A model generated the notes under the pieces. It was not told where the DNA came from, did no database searches, and worked only from the letters and a program-made list of their open reading frames with translations. This document shows, piece after piece, positions 44,497 to 52,977 of a stretch of DNA of 64,000 nt. Every line of letters begins with the position of its first letter. The first letter of the stretch is position 1. The position numbers were made by a program, and so were the translations under genes. Source of the stretch: Andreprevotia sp. IGB-42 (GTDB taxonomy: Bacteria; Pseudomonadota; Gammaproteobacteria; Burkholderiales; Chitinibacteraceae); NCBI RefSeq assembly GCF_009848685.1, contig NZ_WXTX01000015.1:18666-82665 (forward strand). The letters are read 5' to 3'.

Positions 44497-45834
44497 GTGC
44501 GCAGCGCCGTCTTTTTCCTGTTGCTGGTGGCTGCATCAGCCGGGGCCATGGCGGCTCCGGCTGATGGGAATGCACGCGTGCAATCGGCGCAGACGCAGGA
44601 AGAACTGAAGGCGCTGCACGGCCAGATCGATGACCTGAAGAAGAAGCTGGCGGCCAACGAATCCAACCGCAAGGAAGCGGCTGATGCGCTGAAGGATTCG
44701 GAAAGCGCCATTTCGGATGCCAACCGCGTGCTGGGCGATCTCACGCAGAAGCGCCAGCTGACCGAGGCCGAACTCGCCAAGCTGGAAGGCGATATCGCGC
44801 AGACGCGCATCCATATCCGCGCCAGCCAGCAACGGCTGGCTGAGCTGCTGAACACGCGCTACCGCGCCGGTGACCTGGAAGCGTGGAAGCTGCTGCTGAA
44901 CCAGCAGGACCCGAACCAGGTCAGCCGCACGCTGGGCTACTACCGCTACCTGGTGGATGCACAGCAGCGCTTTGCCGCGCAATTGCAGGGCCAGTTGAAC
45001 GAGCTGAGCCGCCTGGCCGAGGAAATCCGCGAGCGCAATGCGCAGCTGAAAGCACTGGCCCGTGCCAAGGCACAGCAGAAAGAAGCGCTGGAAGACCAGC
45101 AGCAGGAACATGCATCGCTGGTCAGCCAGCTATCGCGGCAGATCGACAGCCAGCGCAACGAAATCCAGAAACTGGCGGCAGACGAAAAACGCCTGACGCA
45201 GCTGGTAGACCGGCTCAATGCCATCATCAGGGAACAGGAACGCCAGCAGGCGCTGGCCCGTGCCCGTGAACAGGCCCGGCAGAAGCAGCTGGCAGCGCAG
45301 CAGGCGCGCGCGGCCGCCAAGGCCGCAGCCAAAGCAGCTGCGCAAGCCAAGGCAGCAGGCAAGCCCGTGCCGCCCGCCCCCACCCCGGCACCGGTTACCG
45401 CAAAGATCAACGATCAGCTGCCGGATGCGGCGCAGGCCGGCCAGGCGTTTGCCGCGCTGCGCGGCAAGCTCAAATTGCCGGTGAAGGGCGAGATTACCAA
45501 CCGCTTTGGCAGCCAACGTGCCGAGGGCACTAGCTGGAAAGGCCTGATGATCCGTGCCGGCGCTGGCCAGGGCGTGCACGCGGTGGCATCCGGGCGGGTG
45601 GTTTTTGCCGACTGGCTACGCGGTTTCGGCAATATGGTGATCGTCGACCATGGCGGTGGCTACCTCAGCCTGTACTCCGGCTGCGAGAGCGTACTGAAGC
45701 AAGTTGGCGACAATATCAAGGCGGGTGACACAATTGCCACTACCGGCAACAGCGGTGGCATGGCAGACTCCGGCTTATACTTCGAAATAAGACAAAACGG
45801 CCGCCCGCTCGATCCGCTCGCATGGGCTGGCTGA
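44497..45834 (+). CDS. envC: EnvC-like murein hydrolase activator
   Basis: The 445-residue protein has a signal peptide, two long coiled-coil stretches (about residues 25-110 and 155-255), an Ala/Lys/Gln-rich linker, and a C-terminal LytM domain. The LytM domain lacks the M23 zinc ligands: the first His/Asp region reads T-S-W-K-G-L-M and the last H-x-H reads G-L-Y-F-E. It should therefore be catalytically dead and act as an activator of an AmiA/B/C-type amidase, such as the one at 52932. It uses a GTG start at 44497, since no in-frame ATG lies closer to the gpmI stop. Confidence 0.92.
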   Translation: MRSAVFFLLLVAASAGAMAAPADGNARVQSAQTQEELKALHGQIDDLKKKLAANESNRKEAADALKDSESAISDANRVLGDLTQKRQLTEAELAKLEGDIAQTRIHIRASQQRLAELLNTRYRAGDLEAWKLLLNQQDPNQVSRTLGYYRYLVDAQQRFAAQLQGQLNELSRLAEEIRERNAQLKALARAKAQQKEALEDQQQEHASLVSQLSRQIDSQRNEIQKLAADEKRLTQLVDRLNAIIREQERQQALARAREQARQKQLAAQQARAAAKAAAKAAAQAKAAGKPVPPAPTPAPVTAKINDQLPDAAQAGQAFAALRGKLKLPVKGEITNRFGSQRAEGTSWKGLMIRAGAGQGVHAVASGRVVFADWLRGFGNMVIVDHGGGYLSLYSGCESVLKQVGDNIKAGDTIATTGNSGGMADSGLYFEIRQNGRPLDPLAWAG

Positions 45835-45882
45835 CTACTCGGCAGTACTCACCTCAACCCGCATATCCAAGCTCCCACGACA

Positions 45883-47334
45883 ATGAAACATAAAATCCAG
45901 AAATTCGGTCTTCTTGCAGCCGGCGCCGGTCTGGGCGTGGCGATCTCGCTGTCCTTCAATGCTGCGGCCGATAAAAGCGCCGAAGCCAATCCGTTGCCCG
46001 TGGACGAACTGCGCGCTTTCACCACCGTATTCGGCTTGGTGAAGCAGAATTACGTCGAGCCGGTTGAAGACAAGAAACTCATCAACGAAGCGATCAAGGG
46101 CATGGTTTCCGGCCTGGACCCGCACAGCAGCTACCTAGATGCCGATTCCTTCAAGGATCTGCAGGAAAGCACGCAGGGCGAATTCGGCGGTCTCGGCCTG
46201 GAAGTGAACATGGAAGACGGGCTGGTGCGTATTGTCAGCCCGATCGAAGACACGCCTGCCTACAAGGCCGGCATCAAGGCGGGTGACTTCATCGTCAAGA
46301 TCGACGACACCCCGGTGCAGGGTATCTCGCTGGGCGATGCGGTGAAGAAGATGCGCGGCAAGCCGGGCACCTCGGTCACCCTTACCGTGCTGCGCAAGGG
46401 CGAAGCCAAGCCGCTGGTGTTCTCGCTCAAGCGTGCGGTGATCAAGACGCAAAGCGTGAAATCCAAGCTGGCCGAGCCGGGCTATGGCTATATCCGCGTC
46501 ACGCAATTCCAGGAACACACCACCGAGAACGTCGCCAAGGCGATCGAGGCGCTGTACAAGGAAAACAAGGCGCCGCTCAAGGGCATGGTGCTGGACCTGC
46601 GTAACGATCCGGGTGGCCTGTTGAACGGCGCGGTGGGTGTTTCCGCCGCCTTCCTGCCCAAGGATACGCTGATCGTGTACACCGAAGGCCGCAGCGCGGA
46701 TGCCAAGATCCGCCTCACCGCCAACAAGGACAACTACATGCGCCCGGGCAGCAAGGCAGATTACTTTGCCAACACGCCCAAGGATGTGAAGACCGTGCCG
46801 CTGGTGGTGCTGGTGAACGGTGGCTCGGCATCGGCATCGGAAATCGTTGCCGGCGCACTGCAAGACCAGAAGCGTGCGCTGATCGTGGGTACGCAGACCT
46901 TCGGCAAGGGCTCGGTGCAGACCATCCTGCCGATCGACGAGAAATCGGCGCTCAAGCTCACTACCGCGCGTTACTACACGCCAAATGGCCGCTCGATCCA
47001 GGCCAAGGGCATCGTGCCGGATATCGAGGTACAGGAAGCCACGCTGAACGGCGTGGAAGACAATGGCCTGCGCCTGCGCGAAGCAGACCTGGGTCATCAC
47101 CTCGACAACCCGACCGACAAGGATGCCGGCAAGGCCGCCAGCAAGCCGGAAGTGAAGCTGGAAAAACCGCCGGTCATCAAGGCGCCCAAGCTGAACGCCA
47201 GCGAGCCGGACAGCGAAAACAGCCCGCGCGAGCTGGTTTCCAAATCCGACTACCAGTTGCAGCAGGCATTCAGCGTGCTGAAGGTGCAGCAACTGTTGCT
47301 GCAAAAGCAGGCACCTGCCGCAGCAGCCAAGTAA
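45883..47334 (+). CDS. ctpA: C-terminal processing peptidase, S41 family
   Basis: The 483-residue protease has an N-terminal signal or anchor (IQKFGLLAAGAGLGVAISLS), a PDZ domain (about 95-175), and the S41 Ser-Lys catalytic pair: Ser near residue 315 in NGGSASASEIVAGAL and Lys near 340 in TFGKGSVQTILPI. It cleaves periplasmic substrates from their C-termini, including peptidoglycan hydrolases. It follows envC by 48 nt and is closed by an intrinsic terminator. Confidence 0.95.
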   Translation: MKHKIQKFGLLAAGAGLGVAISLSFNAAADKSAEANPLPVDELRAFTTVFGLVKQNYVEPVEDKKLINEAIKGMVSGLDPHSSYLDADSFKDLQESTQGEFGGLGLEVNMEDGLVRIVSPIEDTPAYKAGIKAGDFIVKIDDTPVQGISLGDAVKKMRGKPGTSVTLTVLRKGEAKPLVFSLKRAVIKTQSVKSKLAEPGYGYIRVTQFQEHTTENVAKAIEALYKENKAPLKGMVLDLRNDPGGLLNGAVGVSAAFLPKDTLIVYTEGRSADAKIRLTANKDNYMRPGSKADYFANTPKDVKTVPLVVLVNGGSASASEIVAGALQDQKRALIVGTQTFGKGSVQTILPIDEKSALKLTTARYYTPNGRSIQAKGIVPDIEVQEATLNGVEDNGLRLREADLGHHLDNPTDKDAGKAASKPEVKLEKPPVIKAPKLNASEPDSENSPRELVSKSDYQLQQAFSVLKVQQLLLQKQAPAAAAK

Positions 47335-47360
47335 GCCCGCCAGTACGGCAAGCAACACGG

Positions 47361-47387
47361 AGAACCCCGCCAAGCGCGGGGTTTTCT
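47361..47387 (+). terminator. Intrinsic terminator after ctpA
   Basis: AACCCCGC (47363-47370) pairs with GCGGGGTT (47376-47383) across a 5-nt loop, followed by TTCTC. It ends the gpmI-envC-ctpA operon 27 nt after the stop. Confidence 0.75.
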
Positions 47388-47476
47388 CATTGATCGCCTG
47401 CGCAGCTTCGCAAGCGCACAGCGGCGACAGCGGCTGAACGGCTTATAATCGGGGCCTTGCCGTTTGCCACCCCGCC

Positions 47477-48277
47477 ATGACAGAACCTGCTACCACCGCT
47501 GCCACGAGCGCATCCAGCCTGCCGCTGGATGACGAACAACTGCTGCGTTACAGCCGCCATATCCTGCTCGACGAGATCGGCATCGAAGGCCAGCAGGCGC
47601 TGGCAGCCAGCACCGCGCTCATCATCGGCGCCGGTGGGCTGGGCGCGCCGGCCGCGCTGTACCTGGCCGCTGCGGGCGTGGGCCGGCTGGTGATCATCGA
47701 CCACGATACGGTAGAGCTTTCCAACCTGCAGCGGCAGATCGTGCACGACGCCGGCCGGCTGGGCGAGCCCAAGGCCACCTCCGCCGCACGCACGCTGCAA
47801 GCGATCAACCCGCTGATCGACATCGTGCCGCTGGTGGCGCGCGCCGATGATGCGCTGCTGGCGCAATGGGTGGCGCAGGCCAATGTCGTACTCGATTGCA
47901 GCGACAACTTCCCCACCCGCCATGCGGTCAACCGGGTATGCGTTGCCGCCGGCGTGCCGCTGGTATCGGGCGCGGCAGTGCGCTTTGACGGCCAGCTGAC
48001 CACCTTCGATGCGCGCACGCCCGGCCAGCCTTGCTACCACTGCCTGTTCCCCGACGAGGGCGATGCCAGCGACGGCCCTTGCGCCACCTTCGGCGTGTTT
48101 GCGCCGCTGACCGGCATCATCGGCTGCGGCCAGGCCGCCGAGGCACTCAAGCTGCTGCTGGGCATGGGGGAAACACTGGTTGGCCGGCTGCAATTGCTCG
48201 ACGGCAAAACACTGCGCTGGAAAGAGCTGCGCTACCGGCAAGACCCGGCGTGCCCGGTGTGCGGAGCATACGCATGA
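47477..48277 (+). CDS. moeB: MoeB/ThiF family adenylyltransferase
   Basis: The 266-residue protein is an E1-like adenylating enzyme. It has the nucleotide-binding motif IIGAGGLGAPAALYLAAAG, the Arg finger in LSNLQRQIVH, Asp in VLDCSDNFPTRH, and two zinc cysteine pairs (CYHC and CPVC). It activates the C-terminus of MoaD (molybdopterin synthase) or ThiS. MoeB and ThiF cannot be told apart by eye; there is no rhodanese domain. Overlaps the next gene by 4 nt. Confidence 0.92.
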   Translation: MTEPATTAATSASSLPLDDEQLLRYSRHILLDEIGIEGQQALAASTALIIGAGGLGAPAALYLAAAGVGRLVIIDHDTVELSNLQRQIVHDAGRLGEPKATSAARTLQAINPLIDIVPLVARADDALLAQWVAQANVVLDCSDNFPTRHAVNRVCVAAGVPLVSGAAVRFDGQLTTFDARTPGQPCYHCLFPDEGDASDGPCATFGVFAPLTGIIGCGQAAEALKLLLGMGETLVGRLQLLDGKTLRWKELRYRQDPACPVCGAYA

Positions 48278-48909
48278 CGCTGCCCTGCCTGATTTTCGAT
48301 ATGGATGGCACGCTGGTGGACAGCGAAATGCTGGGCAACCGCGCGCTGCTGGAACTACTGCCGGATTGGGACGAAGACCTGATCGCGATGACCGAGCGCT
48401 ATCGTGGCGAAAAGCTGGCACGCATCCTTGCCGACATCGCGCTGCGCATCGGTAGCGCGCTGCCCGCCGATTTCGAATCGCGCTACCGCGCACATGCCGC
48501 AGTGCTGATGGCGCGCGATCTGCAAACCATGCCCGGCGTGCCGGCCATGCTGGACAGCCTGGCACACAGCCGCTGCATTGCGTCCAGCGGGCCGCCAGCC
48601 AAAATACGCGATGGGCTTGCCATCACCGGCATTGCCCACCATTTCGGCGAACGCATCTACAGCGCCTACGACATAGGCAGTTGGAAGCCGGACCCCGGCG
48701 TGTTCTTGCATGCGGCAGCGCAGATGGGCATCGCGCCCGCCGACTGCATCGTGATCGAAGACAGTGAAGTGGGTGTAGCCGCAGCGCAGGCGGCCGGCAT
48801 GCGTTGCTGCCAGTACCTGCCCGCTGGCGGCACGCCACATCCGCACGCACGGGTGTTTGACGATATGGCGAGACTACCCGCACTGCTGGAAGAGATGGCC
48901 CGCCACTGA
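48274..48909 (+). CDS. HAD-superfamily phosphatase, YieH/GmhB-like
   Basis: The 211-residue protein has HAD motif I in CLIFDMDGTLVDSEMLG, motif II Ser in CIASSGPPAKIRDGLA, Lys in SWKPDPGVF and motif IV in CIVIEDSEVGVAAAQAAGM. It belongs to the beta-phosphoglucomutase/phosphoglycolate phosphatase branch; the substrate is not clear from sequence. Its ATG overlaps the moeB stop, so the two are likely co-translated. Confidence 0.9.
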   Translation: MTLPCLIFDMDGTLVDSEMLGNRALLELLPDWDEDLIAMTERYRGEKLARILADIALRIGSALPADFESRYRAHAAVLMARDLQTMPGVPAMLDSLAHSRCIASSGPPAKIRDGLAITGIAHHFGERIYSAYDIGSWKPDPGVFLHAAAQMGIAPADCIVIEDSEVGVAAAQAAGMRCCQYLPAGGTPHPHARVFDDMARLPALLEEMARH

Positions 48910-48933
48910 ACAAAGCAAGCTTACGGAGTACGC

Positions 48934-49668
48934 ATGACCGAGACACTGGGATATGGCGCGCGCGCCAGGGTGGTACGTGATGGCGACAGTGCACTGAAGC
49001 TGTATGCGCACGATGTGGACAAGGCCGAGGTGTTTTACGAAGCGTACGTGCATGCGTTGATCGAACCGACCGGGCTGCCTATCGCGCAGGTGCTCGGGGT
49101 CGAACAGCATGCCGGGCAATGCAGCCTGCGGCTGGCACTGATAAAAGGCACGCTACTTGGTGATGCCTTCCTGCAGCAGCCCGCAGAAGGGCCTTTGCTG
49201 TTGCAGCGTTTTGTCGAACTGCAGCTACGCATACACCGCCAGCATGCGGCTTTGCCGTACCGGTTGAAGACCACGCTGCACCACAAGCTGGCGCAGTTGG
49301 CCGGACAGTTGCCTGCCGATAGGCTGCAGCAACTGCAGGACCAGCTGGCCGCGCTGCCAGACGGCGATGCGCTGTGCCATGGCGATTATCACCCGCGCAA
49401 CGTGATCGTGAACGATAGCGGCCTGCATGTGATCGACTGGTTTGATGCCACGCTGGGCGACGCCCGCGCCGATGCCTGCCGCAGCTATCTGATCCTGCTG
49501 ACCCATGCGCAACCGCTGGCTGCACCTTACCTTGAATGTTACTGCGCCAGCGCAGGCGTAGCAGATGCCGAGGTGCTGTGCTGGCTGCCGGTACTGGCTG
49601 CCGCCAAGCTCACCGAAGGGCTGGCTGATGAACATGAAGCACTGCTGGCGATATTGAACCAGGCTTGA
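48934..49668 (+). CDS. APH-type phosphotransferase
   Basis: The 244-residue protein has the aminoglycoside phosphotransferase/choline kinase fold: Brenner motif ALCHGDYHPRNVIVN (catalytic Asp) and DFG-like VIDWFDATLGDARADACRSY. The N-lobe (LGYGARARVVRDGDSALKLY) keeps the ATP-binding Lys. The substrate could be a small molecule such as a sugar, choline or fructosamine; resistance to antibiotics is not implied. 24 nt after the HAD gene on the same strand. Confidence 0.85.
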   Translation: MTETLGYGARARVVRDGDSALKLYAHDVDKAEVFYEAYVHALIEPTGLPIAQVLGVEQHAGQCSLRLALIKGTLLGDAFLQQPAEGPLLLQRFVELQLRIHRQHAALPYRLKTTLHHKLAQLAGQLPADRLQQLQDQLAALPDGDALCHGDYHPRNVIVNDSGLHVIDWFDATLGDARADACRSYLILLTHAQPLAAPYLECYCASAGVADAEVLCWLPVLAAAKLTEGLADEHEALLAILNQA

Positions 49669-49717
49669 CTGGCCAGCGCCGCACCACGCGGCAGGCCGCG
49701 TATGGCACAACCGCTGG

Positions 49718-50647
49718 CTAGCGCACCTGCGCCAGCATGCGTGCCAGCCGTGCCAGCCAATCGCGCTGCGCCTGCAAAGCCGCCAGCGCATCTTTTACGC
49801 CGACTTCGACAAAGTGCAGCGATTCACCGGGGCGGAACTGCGCGGCGCGCCACAGATCGGCCTGGATCACCACCAGCGGCCGCGGGTAGCCACCGGTGAC
49901 CTGTGCATCGGCCAGCAGCAGGATGGGCTGGCCGGACGCAGGCAATTGCAACAGGCCCGGTTGCACCGCGTGTGAATCGAGCTCGGCCAGCGTGTGCGCC
50001 AGCGCATTGCCTTCCAGCCGAGCGCCCATGCGGTTGCTGGCTGCGCCTACCCGCCATGGCAGCGACAGCAGCCCCTGCTGCACCCGGCGCTCCAGCAGCG
50101 GCCACTCGGGGCCCGGCAATACACGCAACACGCCACCGCGCCCGGGCGCACGCACCACCGCAGCGCCTTGCGGTGGCTGCTGCGCTGCCAGCGGCAATAC
50201 ATCGCCCGCAGCCAGCGCGCGGCCGGCAAAGCCGCCCAGCCCGGCCAGCAGGCCGGTGGCGCGGCTACCCAGGATCAACGGGACATCCACGCCGCCACAT
50301 ACGCACAGCATGATGCGCGCGCCCGTTTCCGCATACCCCAGCGCCAGCACCTGCCCTGCTGCAGCACGCACGCGTGCCCACATGGCGACCGGTTCGCCAT
50401 CCAGCGTGGCGCTGACCTGCGCGCCGGTCAGCGCGAATACCGCCGGCTGATCGAAACGAACGCACAGCCCACCCAGGCTGATTTCCAGCCCGGCTGCCTG
50501 TTCTGCATTGGCCACCAGCAGATTGCCCACCCGCAATGCCAGCGGATCGCACGCGCCCCCCGTGGGTACGCCGATGCCGGCATAGCCGCTGCGCCCCATA
50601 TCCTGCACCGTTGTCAGCGGGCCGGGTTTGAGTATGGTCAGCGTCAT
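49718..50647 (-). CDS. pxpC: 5-oxoprolinase subunit PxpC (KipA/YbgK type)
   Basis: The 309-residue protein matches the biotin-independent KipA/PxpC family: MTLTILKPGPLTTVQDMGRS and YAGIGVPTGGACDPLALRVG at the N-terminus, and a late RVLPGPEW. With PxpA and PxpB it hydrolyses 5-oxoproline to glutamate using ATP. It overlaps pxpB by 4 nt. The third subunit gene, pxpA, is not in this window. Confidence 0.92.
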   Translation of the reverse strand: MTLTILKPGPLTTVQDMGRSGYAGIGVPTGGACDPLALRVGNLLVANAEQAAGLEISLGGLCVRFDQPAVFALTGAQVSATLDGEPVAMWARVRAAAGQVLALGYAETGARIMLCVCGGVDVPLILGSRATGLLAGLGGFAGRALAAGDVLPLAAQQPPQGAAVVRAPGRGGVLRVLPGPEWPLLERRVQQGLLSLPWRVGAASNRMGARLEGNALAHTLAELDSHAVQPGLLQLPASGQPILLLADAQVTGGYPRPLVVIQADLWRAAQFRPGESLHFVEVGVKDALAALQAQRDWLARLARMLAQVR

Positions 50648-51342
50648 GCGCGCACCGCCACGAAACGCACTTCGTCACCGGGTGCCAGCAGCACCGGTGA
50701 TTCGGCGCCGGGATCGAACAAGGCAAGCCTGGTGCGGCCGATCAGTTGCCAGCCTCCGGGGGAAACCAGCGGGTAAATACCCGTCTGCTCGCCACCGATA
50801 CCCACCGCACCGGCCGGCACCTTGAGCCGTGGCGTAGCGCGCCGCGGGCAGGCAATGCGCGCATCCAGCCCGCCCAGATAGGCAAAACCGGGCAGGAAGC
50901 CCAGGCAGAACACCGTGTAGCTGCCAGCCGTGTGCAGATCGATCACCTCGGCGGTGCTCAGGCCGGCATGCGCGGCCACCGTGGCCAGATCGGCGCCGTT
51001 GTACAGCACCGGTACCTCCACGGTTTTGCCGTGGTAATCGGCAGCGCCTTCGCTGGCGGCCCACGCCGCTTCCAGCGCACGTTCGATCTTGCCGGCTTTC
51101 AGGCGTAGCGGATCAAAGCGGCCGGTGAGGTTGCCCATGCCCAGCACCCACTCCACATCGCCGTGCCTGGCCTTGAGCCAGTGCCACGCCGCCCACAGCC
51201 GCCGCTGTACCGGCAGGCTGGCGCCGCAGGAGAGTACCAGCGCCGCCTCGCCCAGCGGCTGTATGCTGGGGAACGCCCCGGCCGACTGATTGCCTGGTTG
51301 ATCGGCCGGTTGCTTCACGTTTGCTGCTGCCACCTTGCTCAT
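50644..51342 (-). CDS. pxpB: 5-oxoprolinase subunit PxpB (KipI/YbgJ type)
   Basis: The 232-residue protein belongs to the KipI/PxpB family: IQPLGEAALVLSCG, the central block VEVPVLYNGADLATVAAHAG, and YTVFCLGFLPGFAYLGGLDA are its signatures. It pairs with PxpC, encoded directly downstream with a 4-nt overlap. The first 25 residues (Lys/Gln-rich) precede the conserved domain, so the true start may be a little downstream. It follows queG by 18 nt. Confidence 0.92.
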   Translation of the reverse strand: MSKVAAANVKQPADQPGNQSAGAFPSIQPLGEAALVLSCGASLPVQRRLWAAWHWLKARHGDVEWVLGMGNLTGRFDPLRLKAGKIERALEAAWAASEGAADYHGKTVEVPVLYNGADLATVAAHAGLSTAEVIDLHTAGSYTVFCLGFLPGFAYLGGLDARIACPRRATPRLKVPAGAVGIGGEQTGIYPLVSPGGWQLIGRTRLALFDPGAESPVLLAPGDEVRFVAVRA

Positions 51343-51360
51343 CCGCTCTCCATGCCTGTT

Positions 51361-52485
51361 TCAATCCGGCGCTTTATCTACCGGCTGGCGCACCGCATGC
51401 TGCGCCAGCGCCCACTGCACGTGCTCGTTCAATATGGCGTCATCGCTCTCCTGCCGCGATGCCAGTGCGGCCAGCACCGCCGGCGTGCCGGGGGCGTTGC
51501 CGAGGCCCACCGCCAGGTTGCGCAGCCAGCGATCATAGCCGATGCGGTATATGGCGCTGCCCGCCATGCGGCTCTGGAAATCGGCCTCCGACCACGCAAA
51601 CAGCTCGGCCAGCGTGATGTCGTCCAGCCCATGGCGCACGTGGAAATCGCTTTCCGCAGTATCCACGGCAAAGCGGTTCCACGGACAGCACAGTTGGCAA
51701 TCATCGCAGCCATACACCCGGTTGCCGATCATGCTGCGGAATTCGACCGGAATGGCACCCTTGAGCTCGATGGTCAGGTAGGAAATGCAGCGCCGCGCAT
51801 CTACCGTGTAGGGCGCCACGATGGCCTGCGTGGGGCACACATCCAGGCATTTGGTGCAGCGGCCGCAATGTTCGTTCTGCTCGGGCGGATCGCTCGGCAG
51901 CGGCAAATCGGTGAACAGTTCGCCCAGGAAGAAGTACGAGCCGTAATCACGGTTGATCAGCAGCGTGTGCTTGCCGCGCCAGCCCAGCCCGGCCTGCTTG
52001 GCCAGCTCCACCTCCAGCACCGGCGCGGAATCGACGAACACGCGGTGGCCGAACGGGCCGATATGCGCAGCCAGCCGGTCGGCCAGCGTTTGCAGCCGGT
52101 TGCGCAATACCTTGTGGTAATCGCGCCCCAGCGCATAGCGGGAGATATGCGCTTTTTCGCCATCGGCCATCACTGCTTCGCTACTGGCCACCGCCGGCGG
52201 GCGGTAAGGCAGGAAAACGCTGACGACGGACCGCGTGCCCGGCACCAGTTCAGCCGGACGGGCGCGTTTGAGCCCGTGCCTTGCCATATAATCCATCTCG
52301 CCGTGGTAACCGGCATCCAGCCACGCCTGCAGCCCTGCTTCGGCATGGCTGAGGTCGGTGCCGGTAATGGCCGCCTTGGCAAAGCCAAGCTCCAGCGCCC
52401 ACGCTTTCACGCGCAGCGCCACGTCGGCAAGGTCCAGCCTTGCCGTAGCCACATCCGTTTTAACGGAATCGAGTTTCTGATGCAT
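51361..52485 (-). CDS. queG: Epoxyqueuosine reductase QueG
   Basis: The 374-residue protein reduces epoxyqueuosine to queuosine in tRNA, the last step of queuosine synthesis, using cobalamin and two 4Fe-4S clusters. Cluster cysteines are visible in HCGRCTKCLDVCPTQAI and GCDDCQLCCPWN, and the C-terminal HEAT-like part ends the protein. The N-terminal start MHQKLDSVK at 52485 gives the usual length. The start codon abuts the tsaE start codon on the other strand (ATGCAT). Confidence 0.95.
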   Translation of the reverse strand: MHQKLDSVKTDVATARLDLADVALRVKAWALELGFAKAAITGTDLSHAEAGLQAWLDAGYHGEMDYMARHGLKRARPAELVPGTRSVVSVFLPYRPPAVASSEAVMADGEKAHISRYALGRDYHKVLRNRLQTLADRLAAHIGPFGHRVFVDSAPVLEVELAKQAGLGWRGKHTLLINRDYGSYFFLGELFTDLPLPSDPPEQNEHCGRCTKCLDVCPTQAIVAPYTVDARRCISYLTIELKGAIPVEFRSMIGNRVYGCDDCQLCCPWNRFAVDTAESDFHVRHGLDDITLAELFAWSEADFQSRMAGSAIYRIGYDRWLRNLAVGLGNAPGTPAVLAALASRQESDDAILNEHVQWALAQHAVRQPVDKAPD

Positions 52486-52977
52486 ACCCTGAATGATAAA
52501 GCCTTGCGCCGCTTCCTTCCCGATGAAGCGGCAACCATCGCATTTGGCCACGATCTGGCGCATGCATTGCAGCCGGGCATGACGCTTTTCCTGGAAGGCG
52601 ACTTGGGCGCGGGCAAAACCACGCTCACGCGCGGCATCCTGCGCGGGCTGGGTTTTGCAGGCCGCGTGAAAAGTCCGACCTATACGCTGGTTGAACCTTA
52701 TGTGGTTTCGAACTTATACTTGTATCACTTTGATTTGTATCGTTTTAGCGACCCCTCCGAATGGGAGGACGCCGGGTTCCGCGATTACTTCAACCGCGAA
52801 TCCGTTTGCCTGATCGAATGGGCGGATAAAGCCGAAGGTTTATTGCCCACGCCAGACTGGCTGATCACGCTGGTGCCGGAGGGTGAAGGCCGGCAAATCA
52901 CGCTGATTGCGAATACCGAACACGGAGCGGCATGCCTCGCCACACTGAGCCCCGACTTGGGGACCCTGCCGAACTGA
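52480..52977 (+). CDS. tsaE: tRNA threonylcarbamoyladenosine synthesis ATPase TsaE
   Basis: The 165-residue protein is TsaE: Walker A LEGDLGAGKTTLTRGILRGL, then VKSPTYTLVEPY, HFDLYRFSDPSEWEDAGFRD and LIEWADKAEGLLP. It supports TsaB-TsaD in making t6A37 in tRNA. The ATG at 52480 is the first in frame and gives the normal length; its ribosome-binding site is weak. It overlaps amiC by 46 nt at its 3' end, the common tsaE-ami order of proteobacteria. Confidence 0.95.
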   Translation: MHTLNDKALRRFLPDEAATIAFGHDLAHALQPGMTLFLEGDLGAGKTTLTRGILRGLGFAGRVKSPTYTLVEPYVVSNLYLYHFDLYRFSDPSEWEDAGFRDYFNRESVCLIEWADKAEGLLPTPDWLITLVPEGEGRQITLIANTEHGAACLATLSPDLGTLPN

